From assembly GCF_017104965.1 (NCBI RefSeq), contig NZ_JAAGPR010000025.1, positions 1 through 64,000 on the forward strand: 64,000 nucleotides of DNA, given 5' to 3'. This DNA comes from Paraburkholderia sp. Ac-20340. GTDB taxonomy: Bacteria > Pseudomonadota > Gammaproteobacteria > Burkholderiales > Burkholderiaceae. How positions within the stretch are numbered: position 1 is the first letter of the stretch; the number at the start of each line of letters is the position of its first letter. Both the position numbers and the translations under genes were made by a program. The notes under the pieces were generated by a model. It was not told the DNA's origin. It saw only the letters and a list, made by a program, of their open reading frames with translations, and searched no databases. Below, piece by piece: positions 24,934 to 33,715 of the stretch.

Positions 24934-25953
24934 TCACGCCGCGCGCGGCGCGCCCACGCGGCTCACGAGTTCGGGGGCAATCGCGGGCAGCGGCAGAATC
25001 GCGCGCGCGGCACCCAGCGCCGCAGCCGCTTTCGGCATGCCGTACACGGCGCTCGTCGCCTGGTCCTGGGCGATCGTGTAGCAGCCCTTGGCGCGCATGG
25101 CTTTCAGGCCGATCGCGCCGTCGCGCCCCATGCCCGTGAGCAGCACGCCGATCGCTTCGCCCTGCCAGTTCTCCACCACGCTATGAAAAAACGTGTCGAC
25201 GGACGGGCGATAAGGCGTCTCGGCAGGCTCGCGAGTGTAAGCCAGCTTGCCGTTCGATGTCATGCGCAGGTGATCGTTGGTCGCCGCCAGCAGTGCCTCG
25301 CCGGGCGCGGGCCGCTCGCCTTCGCAGGCGATGCGCACTTTCAGCGCGGTCTGTCCGTCGAGCCAGTCGGCCATGCCCACGGCAAACGACTGATCGACGT
25401 GCTGGACGATCACGATACTCGCATTCAGATTGGCGGGCAGCGCGCCCAGCACGGTGGCCAGCGCCGTAGGACCGCCCGCCGACGAGCCGATCGCCACCAG
25501 CGGCGTGAGCGTGCCCGGTCCCGATGCAAACGACGCCGGGGCGCGCGCCGCTTCGGTCATGTGGTTGACGCGGCCGATCTGGTCGATCTTGGCGAGCAGC
25601 AGGTCCATGGTGCTGCGCGCTTCGGGGCCCGCGAGCGTCGGGGTATCGACGGCGTCGAGCGCGCCCGCGCCCATCGCCTCGTACACGCGCCACGCGTTTG
25701 CGCCCACGCTGCTCGTGACGATCAGGATCGGGCACGGCGAGCGCGCCATGATGCGCCGCGTGGCTTCGACGCCGTCGATCTTCGGCATCACGAGATCCAT
25801 GAGGATCACGTCCGGCTGCTGGGCCGCGCAGAAGTCGACGGCCTGCTCGCCGTCCGCCGCCACCCAGATCACGCGATGCCCGGGCCGCGCCGCAATGGCG
25901 TGGCGCAGCGCCTCGACAGCGAGCGGCATGTCGTTCGCGATACCGATGTTCAT
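24934..25953 (-). CDS. wspF: WspF: CheB-type methylesterase response regulator
   Basis: A 339-aa CheB homologue. The receiver domain has Asp53 (VILMDLVMP). The methylesterase domain has the catalytic serine in GSSAGG (about residue 158), the His in VIVQHVDQSF and the Asp in LLTGMGRDGAIG. It removes methyl groups from WspA and so damps the pathway; loss of wspF in pseudomonads gives wrinkly colonies through runaway c-di-GMP. The ATG overlaps the wspE stop by one base (TGATG), so translation is coupled. Confidence 0.94.
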   Translation of the reverse strand: MNIGIANDMPLAVEALRHAIAARPGHRVIWVAADGEQAVDFCAAQQPDVILMDLVMPKIDGVEATRRIMARSPCPILIVTSSVGANAWRVYEAMGAGALDAVDTPTLAGPEARSTMDLLLAKIDQIGRVNHMTEAARAPASFASGPGTLTPLVAIGSSAGGPTALATVLGALPANLNASIVIVQHVDQSFAVGMADWLDGQTALKVRIACEGERPAPGEALLAATNDHLRMTSNGKLAYTREPAETPYRPSVDTFFHSVVENWQGEAIGVLLTGMGRDGAIGLKAMRAKGCYTIAQDQATSAVYGMPKAAAALGAARAILPLPAIAPELVSRVGAPRAA

Positions 25954-28295
25954 CAGGTCGCCTCTCCGATCAGGTCTTGTACTGCGTCGAGCAGCGCTTC
26001 GTCGTGGAAGCTGCCCTTGGTCAGATAGTAATCGGCGCCAGCGTCGAGGCCGCGCCGCCGGTCGTCTTCGCGATCCTTGTACGAGACGATCATCACAGGC
26101 ACATTGCGTTGATGCGGGTCGCTGCGAATCATCGTGACGAGTTCGATGCCGTCCATACGCGGCATGTCCACATCGGTGATGACGAGATCGAACTGGCCGT
26201 TGCGCAGCGTATTCCAGCCGTCCATGCCGTCCACCGCAACCGTCACGGCGTAGCCGCGTTTTTCGAGCAGCTTGCGCTCCAGCTCACGCACGGTCAAGGA
26301 ATCCTCGACGACGAGAATGCGCTTGCGTTCGCGCGCCACCGTGCTCGCGCCGCGCGCCACGCCCGCGAGTTGCCCTTCGCGCACGAGCCGCGCCACCGAG
26401 GCGACGATATCCTCGACATCGACGATCAGCGTGACCGTGCCGTCTTCGAGCAGCGCGGCCGCCGCCACGTTGCGCACCTTGCCCAGACGCGCATCGAGCG
26501 GCTGCACCGCGAGCGTGCGTTCGCCCGCGAAGCCATCGACGGCGATGCCGTACAGCGCGGCTTCGTGGCCCGTGCCGTCGCTGACGAGCAGAACGCTCAC
26601 GTCGTCGGCGGCGCTGGCCGCGCCGTTCGCGCCCAGCAGTTGACGCGCCGTGACGAGACCGATCGGCCGCCCTTCGTGCACGATATGCTGCTGGCCTTCG
26701 AGCATTTCGATGCTATCGCGCGGCACGCGCAGCGCGCGCCGCACATGCGCGAGCGGAAACGCGTAGGCCTCGCCCGCGACATCGACGATCAGGCTGCGCA
26801 CGACCGACAGCGTCAGCGGCAATTGCAGCACGAAACGCGTGCCGCGCCCCGCCGCGCTTTCGATGCGCACCGTGCCGCGCACCGCCTTGGCGAAATTCTG
26901 CACCGCGTCCAGACCCACGCCGCGGCCGGACACATCGGTCACGCGCTCGCGCATCGAAAAACCCGGCAGCAGCAGGAAGTCGAGCAGTTCCGGCTCGGAC
27001 ATCGCTTCGACCGCATCGGCCAGCGCGAGACCGCGCGCCACGATCGCGCGCTTGAGCGCGCCCAGATCGACGCCCGCGCCATCGTCGCCCACGGCGATCA
27101 GCAGTTTGCCCGCGCTGTGACGCGCTTCGAGCGTGAGCGTCGCTTCCTCGGGCTTGCCGAGCAGGCGGCGCGTCTCCGGGTCTTCGATGCCGTGATCGAG
27201 CGCGTTGCGCAGCAAATGACCGAGCGGCGCGTCGAGCATTTCGAGGATGTCGCGATCGACCTGCGTGCTCTCGCCTTCGATCGCAAAACGCACGCGCTTG
27301 CCGAGCGAGCGCGCCAGATCGCGCACGATGCGCGGATAGGCGTGCGCCGTGTCGCTGAACGGCCGCATGCGGCATTCGAGCGCCGAATCGTAAAGACGTT
27401 GCGCCAGTTGCGTCCCGCGCCGGTCGATGCGGTCGAGATCGTCGAAGCGCTCCGCCAGCTGGCCGCCCAGCGCGGACAGTTGCTCGCGGATCGCCGCCAG
27501 CGCGGCGCGCGCATCGGCGTCGAGCGTATCGCCGTGATGTTCGTTGAACTGGCCGAGCGCGGCGAGCACGTCGCCCTGGGCGCGGCGCACGCGCAACAGG
27601 CCGTTGGCGAACGGCCGCATGCGGCGCGATTCCACCAGCGATTCGCCCGCCAGACCCAACAGACGATCGAGCGTGCCCGCGCGCACGCGCAGCATGCGGT
27701 CGCTGTCGCGCGATAGGCGGGACGCATTCGCATTCGCGCTCGCAGGCTGGGCAGCGGACGCCGATGCGCTCGCAACGTCGGCAGCTTCGCTCGCGCTTTC
27801 CGCCAGCGCGGGTTCTGCTTCGACCGGCTGCTGCACGCTTGCAAGACTCGCGGCCAGCAGCGCTTCGGGATCTTGCTGCGCGATGGGCGCCGCCGTTTCA
27901 GCCGTCGCCTGCCCGCCATTCTCCAGCCGCGCAACAAAGCCATCGACGATATCGCGCGCAAGCGGCGGCGCGCTCGCATCGCCGGCCGCCATCAACAGGT
28001 CGATGCCGACCAGCAGCGTATCGATGCGTGCTGCATCGACCGTCAGCAAACCGTGCTGCGCGGCGACGAAGCAATCCTCCATCGCGCTCGCCACATCCAC
28101 CGCCTCGGGCAAGCCGACGATGCGCGCCGCGCCCTTGAGCGAATGCGTCGCGCGCATGCAGGCTTCGAGCGTGGCGTCGTCGCGCGGCGTCGCTTCGAGC
28201 GCGAGCAGGCCCGCCGCGAGCGTGCGCGTCTGCGTCTGCGCTTCCTCGCGGAACAGGTCGAGCAGCGAGCGGCGGCTCAGTTCGTCGTCGCTCAT
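25953..28295 (-). CDS. wspE: WspE: CheA-type hybrid histidine kinase-response regulator
   Basis: A 780-aa hybrid kinase. The N-terminal Hpt domain has His51 (MRATHSLKGAARIVG). The dimerisation and ATPase domains carry HLLRNALDHGIEDPETRR and AVGDDGAGVDLG. A CheW-like domain follows. A C-terminal receiver domain has Asp708 (LVITDVDMPRMDG). It should phosphorylate WspR and WspF when WspA signals. A longer frame exists upstream, but the ATG at 28295 (MSDDELSRRS) overlaps the wspD stop as ATGA and gives the family N-terminus. A linker rich in Ala, Ser and Glu (about residues 120-190) separates Hpt from the kinase core. Confidence 0.94.
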   Translation of the reverse strand: MSDDELSRRSLLDLFREEAQTQTRTLAAGLLALEATPRDDATLEACMRATHSLKGAARIVGLPEAVDVASAMEDCFVAAQHGLLTVDAARIDTLLVGIDLLMAAGDASAPPLARDIVDGFVARLENGGQATAETAAPIAQQDPEALLAASLASVQQPVEAEPALAESASEAADVASASASAAQPASANANASRLSRDSDRMLRVRAGTLDRLLGLAGESLVESRRMRPFANGLLRVRRAQGDVLAALGQFNEHHGDTLDADARAALAAIREQLSALGGQLAERFDDLDRIDRRGTQLAQRLYDSALECRMRPFSDTAHAYPRIVRDLARSLGKRVRFAIEGESTQVDRDILEMLDAPLGHLLRNALDHGIEDPETRRLLGKPEEATLTLEARHSAGKLLIAVGDDGAGVDLGALKRAIVARGLALADAVEAMSEPELLDFLLLPGFSMRERVTDVSGRGVGLDAVQNFAKAVRGTVRIESAAGRGTRFVLQLPLTLSVVRSLIVDVAGEAYAFPLAHVRRALRVPRDSIEMLEGQQHIVHEGRPIGLVTARQLLGANGAASAADDVSVLLVSDGTGHEAALYGIAVDGFAGERTLAVQPLDARLGKVRNVAAAALLEDGTVTLIVDVEDIVASVARLVREGQLAGVARGASTVARERKRILVVEDSLTVRELERKLLEKRGYAVTVAVDGMDGWNTLRNGQFDLVITDVDMPRMDGIELVTMIRSDPHQRNVPVMIVSYKDREDDRRRGLDAGADYYLTKGSFHDEALLDAVQDLIGEAT

Positions 28296-29008
28296 CTGAG
28301 GCTCCGGGTCAGCGCGCCAAACAGCGCATCGGGTTCGAGCACGCCCACCGAGCGGCCGCGCCACGCGAACACGCCGCGCACGTGGCGGCCGGCGGCGTGA
28401 GCGAGCGTGGCGGGCGCGGGCAGCAGTTCGTCGGCGTTGAAATAGGCCACGCCTTCGACATCGTCGACGGGGAACGCGGTCATTTCGCCGTCCCATTCGG
28501 TCACGAGCAGGCGCGGCGTGGCGATGCGCGCTCCCGCGTTGTTCGCGCCGCTTGCGCCACTCGCAGCGGCTTCGATATGCAGCAGTTCGGCCAGCGACGC
28601 AGCGAGCGTGAGCACGCCGCGCACATTCACGACGCCGAGCACGGCGGCGCTGCGCCGGTGCGGCAATGTGTGGATCGGGCGCGATTCGCCGACATAACGC
28701 AGCGCGGACGCCGGCAGCGCGAGCCATTCCGCGCCCACGCGAAACACCAGCGAACCGGCGCGGCGCGACAGCACCGCGTTCGTCTGCGTGACGGGCTGCT
28801 GGGCGATCGGCGTGCCGGTCTCGCGTTGCGCCGGGCGGTCGAGCATGCGCGCGGCGGCGCGCTCGAACACCGGGCAATTGAGGCAGCGCACGTATTGTTC
28901 GAGCCGCTCGCACGTGCCGTCGCCCAGCACGCCGATGCGCTTCCAGCATTCGTCGAGCGGCGCGGCGTCGCTTGCCGTGGCGTCGTGCAGCAAGTCGTGG
29001 TCACGCAT
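28292..29008 (-). CDS. wspD: WspD: CheW-like coupling protein
   Basis: A 238-aa CheW-domain adaptor that links WspA to the kinase WspE. The first 70 residues (CWKRIGVLGDGTCERLEQYV, CLNCPVFERAAARMLDR) form the N-terminal extension characteristic of WspD, with clustered Cys residues. The CheW domain follows (GSLVFRVGAEWLALPASALR, SAAVLGVVNVRGVLTLAASL). It overlaps wspC by eight bases and wspE by four, so the central genes are tightly coupled. Confidence 0.93.
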   Translation of the reverse strand: MRDHDLLHDATASDAAPLDECWKRIGVLGDGTCERLEQYVRCLNCPVFERAAARMLDRPAQRETGTPIAQQPVTQTNAVLSRRAGSLVFRVGAEWLALPASALRYVGESRPIHTLPHRRSAAVLGVVNVRGVLTLAASLAELLHIEAAASGASGANNAGARIATPRLLVTEWDGEMTAFPVDDVEGVAYFNADELLPAPATLAHAAGRHVRGVFAWRGRSVGVLEPDALFGALTRSLR

Positions 29009-30425
29009 TCGCGCCTCCCTGGCCGCCCGGCGAGGCGCGTTCAGCGCGGCGCATCAGACGGCGCGCGCCGTCGGCGTCGCCCTGCACTTCGAGCAGCGCG
29101 GCCAGATGCGTGAGCGCTTCGTAGTGTCCGGGCTGCAGATAGAGCGCCTTGCGGTAGTGGCCGAGCGCGAGCGTGGCTTCGCCCTGCGCATCGGCGATCA
29201 GGCCGAGCAGATACCAGGCTTCGGCGTCATCGGGCGTGGCCTGCGCGTGCTGCGCGACAGCGCGCGCGGCGGCGTCGAGCGAACCGGCATCGGCCAGACG
29301 GCGGGCTTCGGCGAGCGTCGGGATGTTTTGCGTTTGGGGCGCGGCGGGTGTTGCGATTCTGGCGGCGAAAACCGGCGTGATAACCGGCGTCACAACCGGC
29401 GTGATAACCGGCTTCGCTGCAAACGGATCGGCGGCTTTCACGGCGGGCACGCCGGCAGCGCGCGCGGGCGGCGCGCTGTGCAACGGCCGCAAAGCAGAGT
29501 GCGGCGTCTGGAACGACTGCGAAGCTTTCGACACGTGCGTCACGCGTGGCGCTTGCTCGCGGCTCGCCTGCCACGCGGGCGGCGTAGCGGAATACGCGCC
29601 CTCGCCGCCGGTCCAGCGAAAGCCGAACGCCAGCGGTATCTGCGCCGACGCAAATTCATGGCGCATCATCAAGCCGGTCTCGGCGGGCCCGACGAAAATC
29701 ATCCCGCCTTCGGCCAGGCGCGCGCGCAGCAGGCCGATCGCACGGTCTTGAGCCTGGCGGTCGAAATAGATCAGCACGTTGCGGCAAAAAATAAAGTCGT
29801 AGCGCACGGGATGCGCGGCGAGCCAGTCGAACAGGTTCGCGCGCTCGAAATGCACGGCGCGGCGTACGGTATCGGCGAGTTGCCAGCCGTGCGCCGTGGC
29901 GTGGAAAAAGCGCTCGCGAAACGCCAGCGCATCGCCGCGAAACGCATTGCGGCCATAGACGCCGCGCTGCGCCGCCTCGATCGAAGCCGAACTGATGTCG
30001 ATGGCGTCGATACCAAATTGCTCGTGCGCGAGTCCCGCGTCGATCAGCGCCATCGCCGCCGAGTACGGTTCCTCGCCGGTCGAGCACGGCACGCTCAACA
30101 CCCGCAACACATCGCCCGGATGCGAGCCGAGCCGTTGCGCGCCGCCACGCGCGAGCGCCGCAAAGGCCTCGCGTTCGCGGAAAAACCAGGTTTCGGGCAC
30201 GACCAGCGCGTCGATCAGCGCCTGGCGTTCGGCGGCGGTGGTCGTCAGCAAGGTCCAGTAGGCTTCGCGGGCCGCCTCGGGCAAGACCGCGCCCGTCGCC
30301 AGATCCGGCGCAACAGTCGCGGCCGCGCGCGCGGTCACGGCACGCGCGAGTGCGTGAGCGCCGAGCGATTCGGCTTCGATGCCGGTTTCGTCCAGCAGCC
30401 AGGCCGCAAAGCGCGCGTCGTTCAT
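29001..30425 (-). CDS. wspC: WspC: CheR-type methyltransferase with TPR tail
   Basis: A 474-aa methyltransferase that should methylate WspA at glutamates using S-adenosylmethionine. The CheR core spans about residues 1-270, with VPETWFFREREAFAAL and the SAM-binding SVPCSTGEEPYSAAMAL. FIFCRNVLIYFD matches the CheR post-I region. The C-terminal 100 residues are TPR repeats (AEAWYLLGLIADAQGEATLALGHYR and following). Between them lies a Pro/Ala-rich linker containing a PVITPVVTPVITPV repeat. The ATG overlaps the wspB stop as ATGA. Confidence 0.94.
   Translation of the reverse strand: MNDARFAAWLLDETGIEAESLGAHALARAVTARAAATVAPDLATGAVLPEAAREAYWTLLTTTAAERQALIDALVVPETWFFREREAFAALARGGAQRLGSHPGDVLRVLSVPCSTGEEPYSAAMALIDAGLAHEQFGIDAIDISSASIEAAQRGVYGRNAFRGDALAFRERFFHATAHGWQLADTVRRAVHFERANLFDWLAAHPVRYDFIFCRNVLIYFDRQAQDRAIGLLRARLAEGGMIFVGPAETGLMMRHEFASAQIPLAFGFRWTGGEGAYSATPPAWQASREQAPRVTHVSKASQSFQTPHSALRPLHSAPPARAAGVPAVKAADPFAAKPVITPVVTPVITPVFAARIATPAAPQTQNIPTLAEARRLADAGSLDAAARAVAQHAQATPDDAEAWYLLGLIADAQGEATLALGHYRKALYLQPGHYEALTHLAALLEVQGDADGARRLMRRAERASPGGQGGANA
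29371..29412. repeat. 12-bp tandem repeat within wspC
   Basis: ACCGGCGTGATA, ACCGGCGTCACA and ACCGGCGTGATA lie head to tail from 29371 to 29406, followed by a partial fourth unit. They encode the VITP-type repeat in the WspC linker. Repeats like this can change copy number by slippage; each unit is 12 bases, so the frame is kept. Confidence 0.75.
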
Positions 30426-30922
30426 GGCGTACGCTCCGCCGGCAGGCCGTCACGTTGCCACGTGGGCGGATCGGGAAACAGCAAGGCGCGCACGCGCGCA
30501 TCGAGCAACTGGTCGACTTTCACCCATTGCACGAAACCGTGCGCGTCGCGCGCGACCGGGCCGAGCCAGCGCGCCTCGGGCGTGGCGATGCCGCCTTCGG
30601 CGAAGTCGCCCGGCGCGAAGCTCTGCGTGCGCGTGGCGCATTCGAGCAGCAGCGCGAGACAGCGCGGCTTCAGCGTGCGCGCGTCGACACCGTCGTTCAC
30701 CAGCACGAGCCGCGTGGACATCAGCGCATGCGCGGGACGGCCGAGCGCCAGTTGCGCCATATCGACGACCGGCGCCGGCGCGCCTTCGTGATCGATCACG
30801 CCCGCGATAAACGGCGGCGTGCCCGCGAACGCGCGCACCGGCTGCAAGGGCAGCACGCGCACGATCTCGCGCGCATCGAGCGCGTAACGTTCGCCGTCCA
30901 GCTCGAAGACGAGAAAAAGCAT
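30422..30922 (-). CDS. wspB: WspB: CheW-like coupling protein
   Basis: A 166-aa CheW-domain protein. It begins MLFLVFELDGERYALDAREI, the canonical CheW first strands, and has PPFIAGVIDHEGAPAPVVDM for the second subdomain. It couples the receptor WspA to the kinase. It is the second gene of the operon, 40 bases after wspA, and overlaps wspC by four bases. It lacks the Cys-rich N-terminal extension of WspD, which tells the two adaptors apart. Confidence 0.93.
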   Translation of the reverse strand: MLFLVFELDGERYALDAREIVRVLPLQPVRAFAGTPPFIAGVIDHEGAPAPVVDMAQLALGRPAHALMSTRLVLVNDGVDARTLKPRCLALLLECATRTQSFAPGDFAEGGIATPEARWLGPVARDAHGFVQWVKVDQLLDARVRALLFPDPPTWQRDGLPAERTP

Positions 30923-30962
30923 CGGCGCTCCGATCAGAAAAAGGCCGGAGCCAGCACGCGCA

Positions 30963-32636
30963 TCACGCCTCGATCCTGAAGCGCGACACGCCGGTGCGCA
31001 GTTCGTTGGCCACGAGCGTCAGATTGTCGATGGCCTGCGACGACTGGCGCAGCGATTCGGCCGTCTGCTGCGCCGCTTCAGACAGTTGCGTGAGCGCCTG
31101 GGTGATCTGCTCGGCGCTGGTGGCCTGGGCCTGCATGCCGTCGTTGACCACCTGGAAGCGCGGCGCGAGCGTCTGCACCGCGCCGATGATCTGCGAAAGC
31201 TGCGCGCCCACCGCCTGGACGTCGTGCATGCCGCGACGCACTTCCTCGGCGAACTTGTCCATGCCCATCACGCCCGCCGATACCGCCGACTGGATTTCCT
31301 TGACGGTCTGCTCGATGTCGTAGGTCGCCACGGCGGTTTGATCGGCGAGACGGCGGATTTCGGTCGCCACCACCGCGAAGCCGCGGCCATATTCACCGGC
31401 CTTTTCCGCTTCGATGGCGGCGTTCAGCGACAGCAGATTGGTCTGATCGGCCACCTTGGTGATGGTCGCCACCACCTGATTGATGCTGACGGCTTTTTCG
31501 TTGAGGATCGCCAGCTTGGCGTTCACCGAACCCGCCGCTTCCATCACGCTGCGCATGGTGTCTTCCATGTGCGTGAGGCCGCTCTGGCTGGTCGTGGCCA
31601 GTCCCGCCGACTGTTCGGCCACGGTCGCGACTTCGCCCATGGTGCGCACGAGGTCGCGCGCGGTCGCGAAAATCTCGCGCGAAGTCGCGCCGATTTCGGT
31701 CGTGGTGGCCGCCGTTTCGCTGGCCGTGGCCTGCTGTTCCTTCGACGTGGCGGCCACTTCGGCCACCGAGGTCGTCACTTGCAGCGACGACTTCTGCGCC
31801 TGGGCGACGAGGCTCGCGAGTTCGTCGCTCATGCGGTTGAAACCGTCCTCGAGCACGCCGAATTCGTCGCGGCGGCCCAGGTCGAGGCGTTGCGCGAGAT
31901 TGCCCATGCGCATGGCGTCGTGCACTTCGACGAGGCGCGCCATCGGCCGCGTGATCGCACGATGCAGCATGTAACCGGTCACCAGCGCGGACAGCAGCAC
32001 GAAACCGAGCGCCGTCGCCAGCGTGATTTCGGTGCCCGTCACCGAATCGCGGATGGCCTGCGCGGAGAGATCGGCCTGCTTGCGGTTTTCTTCGACGAGC
32101 GTGTTCGCGGCCGTGATGACCTCGCGCCACGTGGCGTCGAGTTGTACGAACTGCGTCTGCGCCGCGCTGCGCTGGGCCGGCAGGTTGCGCACCACGCCCA
32201 TCAGCAGCGGCAGGTAGCGCGCGTAAGCGTCGCGAAAGCGTTGATAGCGCGCACGGTCGACGTCGCGATACACCGAAGCTTCGTAATGGGTGGCGTTCTG
32301 CTCGACCTGGGCCACCGAATCCGGCAATTGCCCAAGCACGCGCGCGATGCCCGCTGCATCGGGTTCGACGAAGGCGGCGCGCTCGACCAGGGTGTAGGTC
32401 TGATTCGCGGCGGCGCGCATCGAGGTGGCGTAGAACAGGCCCGGCACGGAATCGTGCGTGAGGCTCAGGGCTTCGTCGTCGATGGCGCGCAGGCGCTCCC
32501 AGGAAATCGCGGCGGTCGCCAGCATCAGCACGAACAGCAGGCCGAAGCTAAGAACGATGCGCGTACCGAGTGTGTAGCGACCCTGGGTCTGACGTGGCAG
32601 TCCGGCGGTACCGGAACGGGGCATGGCAGTGCTCAT
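30963..32636 (-). CDS. wspA: WspA: membrane-bound methyl-accepting chemoreceptor
   Basis: A 557-aa receptor. Membrane segment 1 lies at about residues 27-48 and segment 2 at about 203-225, enclosing a periplasmic four-helix sensor of about 155 residues. A HAMP domain follows (HRAITRPMARLVEVHDAM). The cytoplasmic signalling tip has LNAAIEAEKAGEYGRGFAVV, the conserved MCP hairpin with an altered AEKAGEY where AEAAGE is usual. In pseudomonads WspA senses surface contact or envelope stress and forms lateral clusters. It opens the operon wspA-B-C-D-E-F-R. The 239 bases upstream hold the probable promoter and no gene. Confidence 0.93.
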   Translation of the reverse strand: MSTAMPRSGTAGLPRQTQGRYTLGTRIVLSFGLLFVLMLATAAISWERLRAIDDEALSLTHDSVPGLFYATSMRAAANQTYTLVERAAFVEPDAAGIARVLGQLPDSVAQVEQNATHYEASVYRDVDRARYQRFRDAYARYLPLLMGVVRNLPAQRSAAQTQFVQLDATWREVITAANTLVEENRKQADLSAQAIRDSVTGTEITLATALGFVLLSALVTGYMLHRAITRPMARLVEVHDAMRMGNLAQRLDLGRRDEFGVLEDGFNRMSDELASLVAQAQKSSLQVTTSVAEVAATSKEQQATASETAATTTEIGATSREIFATARDLVRTMGEVATVAEQSAGLATTSQSGLTHMEDTMRSVMEAAGSVNAKLAILNEKAVSINQVVATITKVADQTNLLSLNAAIEAEKAGEYGRGFAVVATEIRRLADQTAVATYDIEQTVKEIQSAVSAGVMGMDKFAEEVRRGMHDVQAVGAQLSQIIGAVQTLAPRFQVVNDGMQAQATSAEQITQALTQLSEAAQQTAESLRQSSQAIDNLTLVANELRTGVSRFRIEA

Positions 32637-32875
32637 TACGCGTGGGCTTATCCGGTTGGCGTGAGCCGGCGCCGGGCGCGCACAACGTCGTCAGACCGGA
32701 AACCACCGGTAGCAATGACGCGAGCGGGCGCACGGCACGGGCAAGGCCCGCGCATGCGGGCTTCCGGGCCGTAGTGTAATGCGTTTGCGCACTTTTATGG
32801 GATGAGGGAAGTCGGGGATGTGCTAGACGCGCCGCGTGCCGATAACCGGGCGGCGCCTTCCCTGCCGCAAATGGC

Positions 32876-33550
32876 TCAGGCCGACTTGCGCACGAAGCGC
32901 GTGACCGCGTCCACCACCATCTCACGATGCCGCGCGCGCAGACGCGGATGCGACGGATCACGCCCGAACGCCGCGCCGAAGGTATGGCGGTTGCCCACGC
33001 GATGAAAGCACATCGAGCTGATCAACAGATGCAGGTCGATCGGGTCGATATCGTCGCGGAACAAGCCGGCGCTCACGCCGCGCGCGAGCAGATCCTCGAT
33101 CGTGCGGATCGCGCTGGCATTGCGGGTGCGGAAGGTCTTGAGGCGCTCGATGTACTTCGCGCCGTGGATGTTCTCGATCGTCACGAGGCGCACGAAATCG
33201 CGATGGCGGTCGTGGTAATCGAAGGTGAATTCGACCAGACGCTTGAGGCCTTCGTCGGGATTGAGTTCGTCGATATGCAGGTCCTGCTCCAGCGCCCGGA
33301 TGTCTCCATAAACCTTGTCGAGCACCGCTTCGTACAGCCCTTCCTTGCTGCCGAAGTAGTAATAGAGCATGCGCTTGGTGGTGTTGGTGCGCTCGGCGAT
33401 GGCGTCGACACGCGCACCAGCCAGGCCCATCGCCGAAAATTCGGCGGTTGCCACTTCGAGAATATTGCGTTTGGTCTGCTCGGGATCGTACTTGCGCCGG
33501 CTTTCGGATTGAGCGTCGTTACGTTCGGCCGCAGCCGCCGGTCTTGCCAT
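32876..33550 (-). CDS. TetR-family regulator, candidate regulator of the quinate/shikimate cluster
   Basis: A 224-aa TetR regulator. The helix-turn-helix lies at about residues 27-73 (KRNILEVATAEFSAMGLAGA, TTKRMLYYYFGSKEGLYEAV). The C-terminal ligand domain contains FVRLVTIENIHGAKYIERL, typical of the AcrR/RutR-like branch found beside aromatic-acid genes in Burkholderia. It lies just downstream of the MFS-aroE-aroQ unit on the same strand. A palindrome ACTAACTGGTTAGT in the aroQ/quiC promoter gap is a reasonable operator for it. No copy of that palindrome precedes its own gene. The link is inference from position. Confidence 0.88.
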   Translation of the reverse strand: MARPAAAAERNDAQSESRRKYDPEQTKRNILEVATAEFSAMGLAGARVDAIAERTNTTKRMLYYYFGSKEGLYEAVLDKVYGDIRALEQDLHIDELNPDEGLKRLVEFTFDYHDRHRDFVRLVTIENIHGAKYIERLKTFRTRNASAIRTIEDLLARGVSAGLFRDDIDPIDLHLLISSMCFHRVGNRHTFGAAFGRDPSHPRLRARHREMVVDAVTRFVRKSA

Positions 33551-33666
33551 AATTATTCTGTGGACCGCGAGTAAGGAAGGGATTCAGCCGATTCTAGCAT
33601 GGCCCCCTGCCGGGCTTTGCCGGGCCGCTTTGACGGGCGGCCTGGCCGGTCTGCGGGCCCGGGAGA

Positions 33667-33702
33667 CGAAAAACCGGCGGCGCGCGAACGCAGGCCGCCG
33701 GT
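33667..33702 (-). terminator. Rho-independent terminator after the MFS gene
   Basis: ACCGGCGGC (33673-33681) pairs with GCCGCCGGT (33694-33702). Read on the minus strand the stem is followed by TTTTTCG, and it lies 14 bases after the MFS stop. It ends the aroQ-aroE-MFS transcript before the TetR gene. Confidence 0.85.
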
Positions 33703-33715
33703 CCAGACCGCTACC

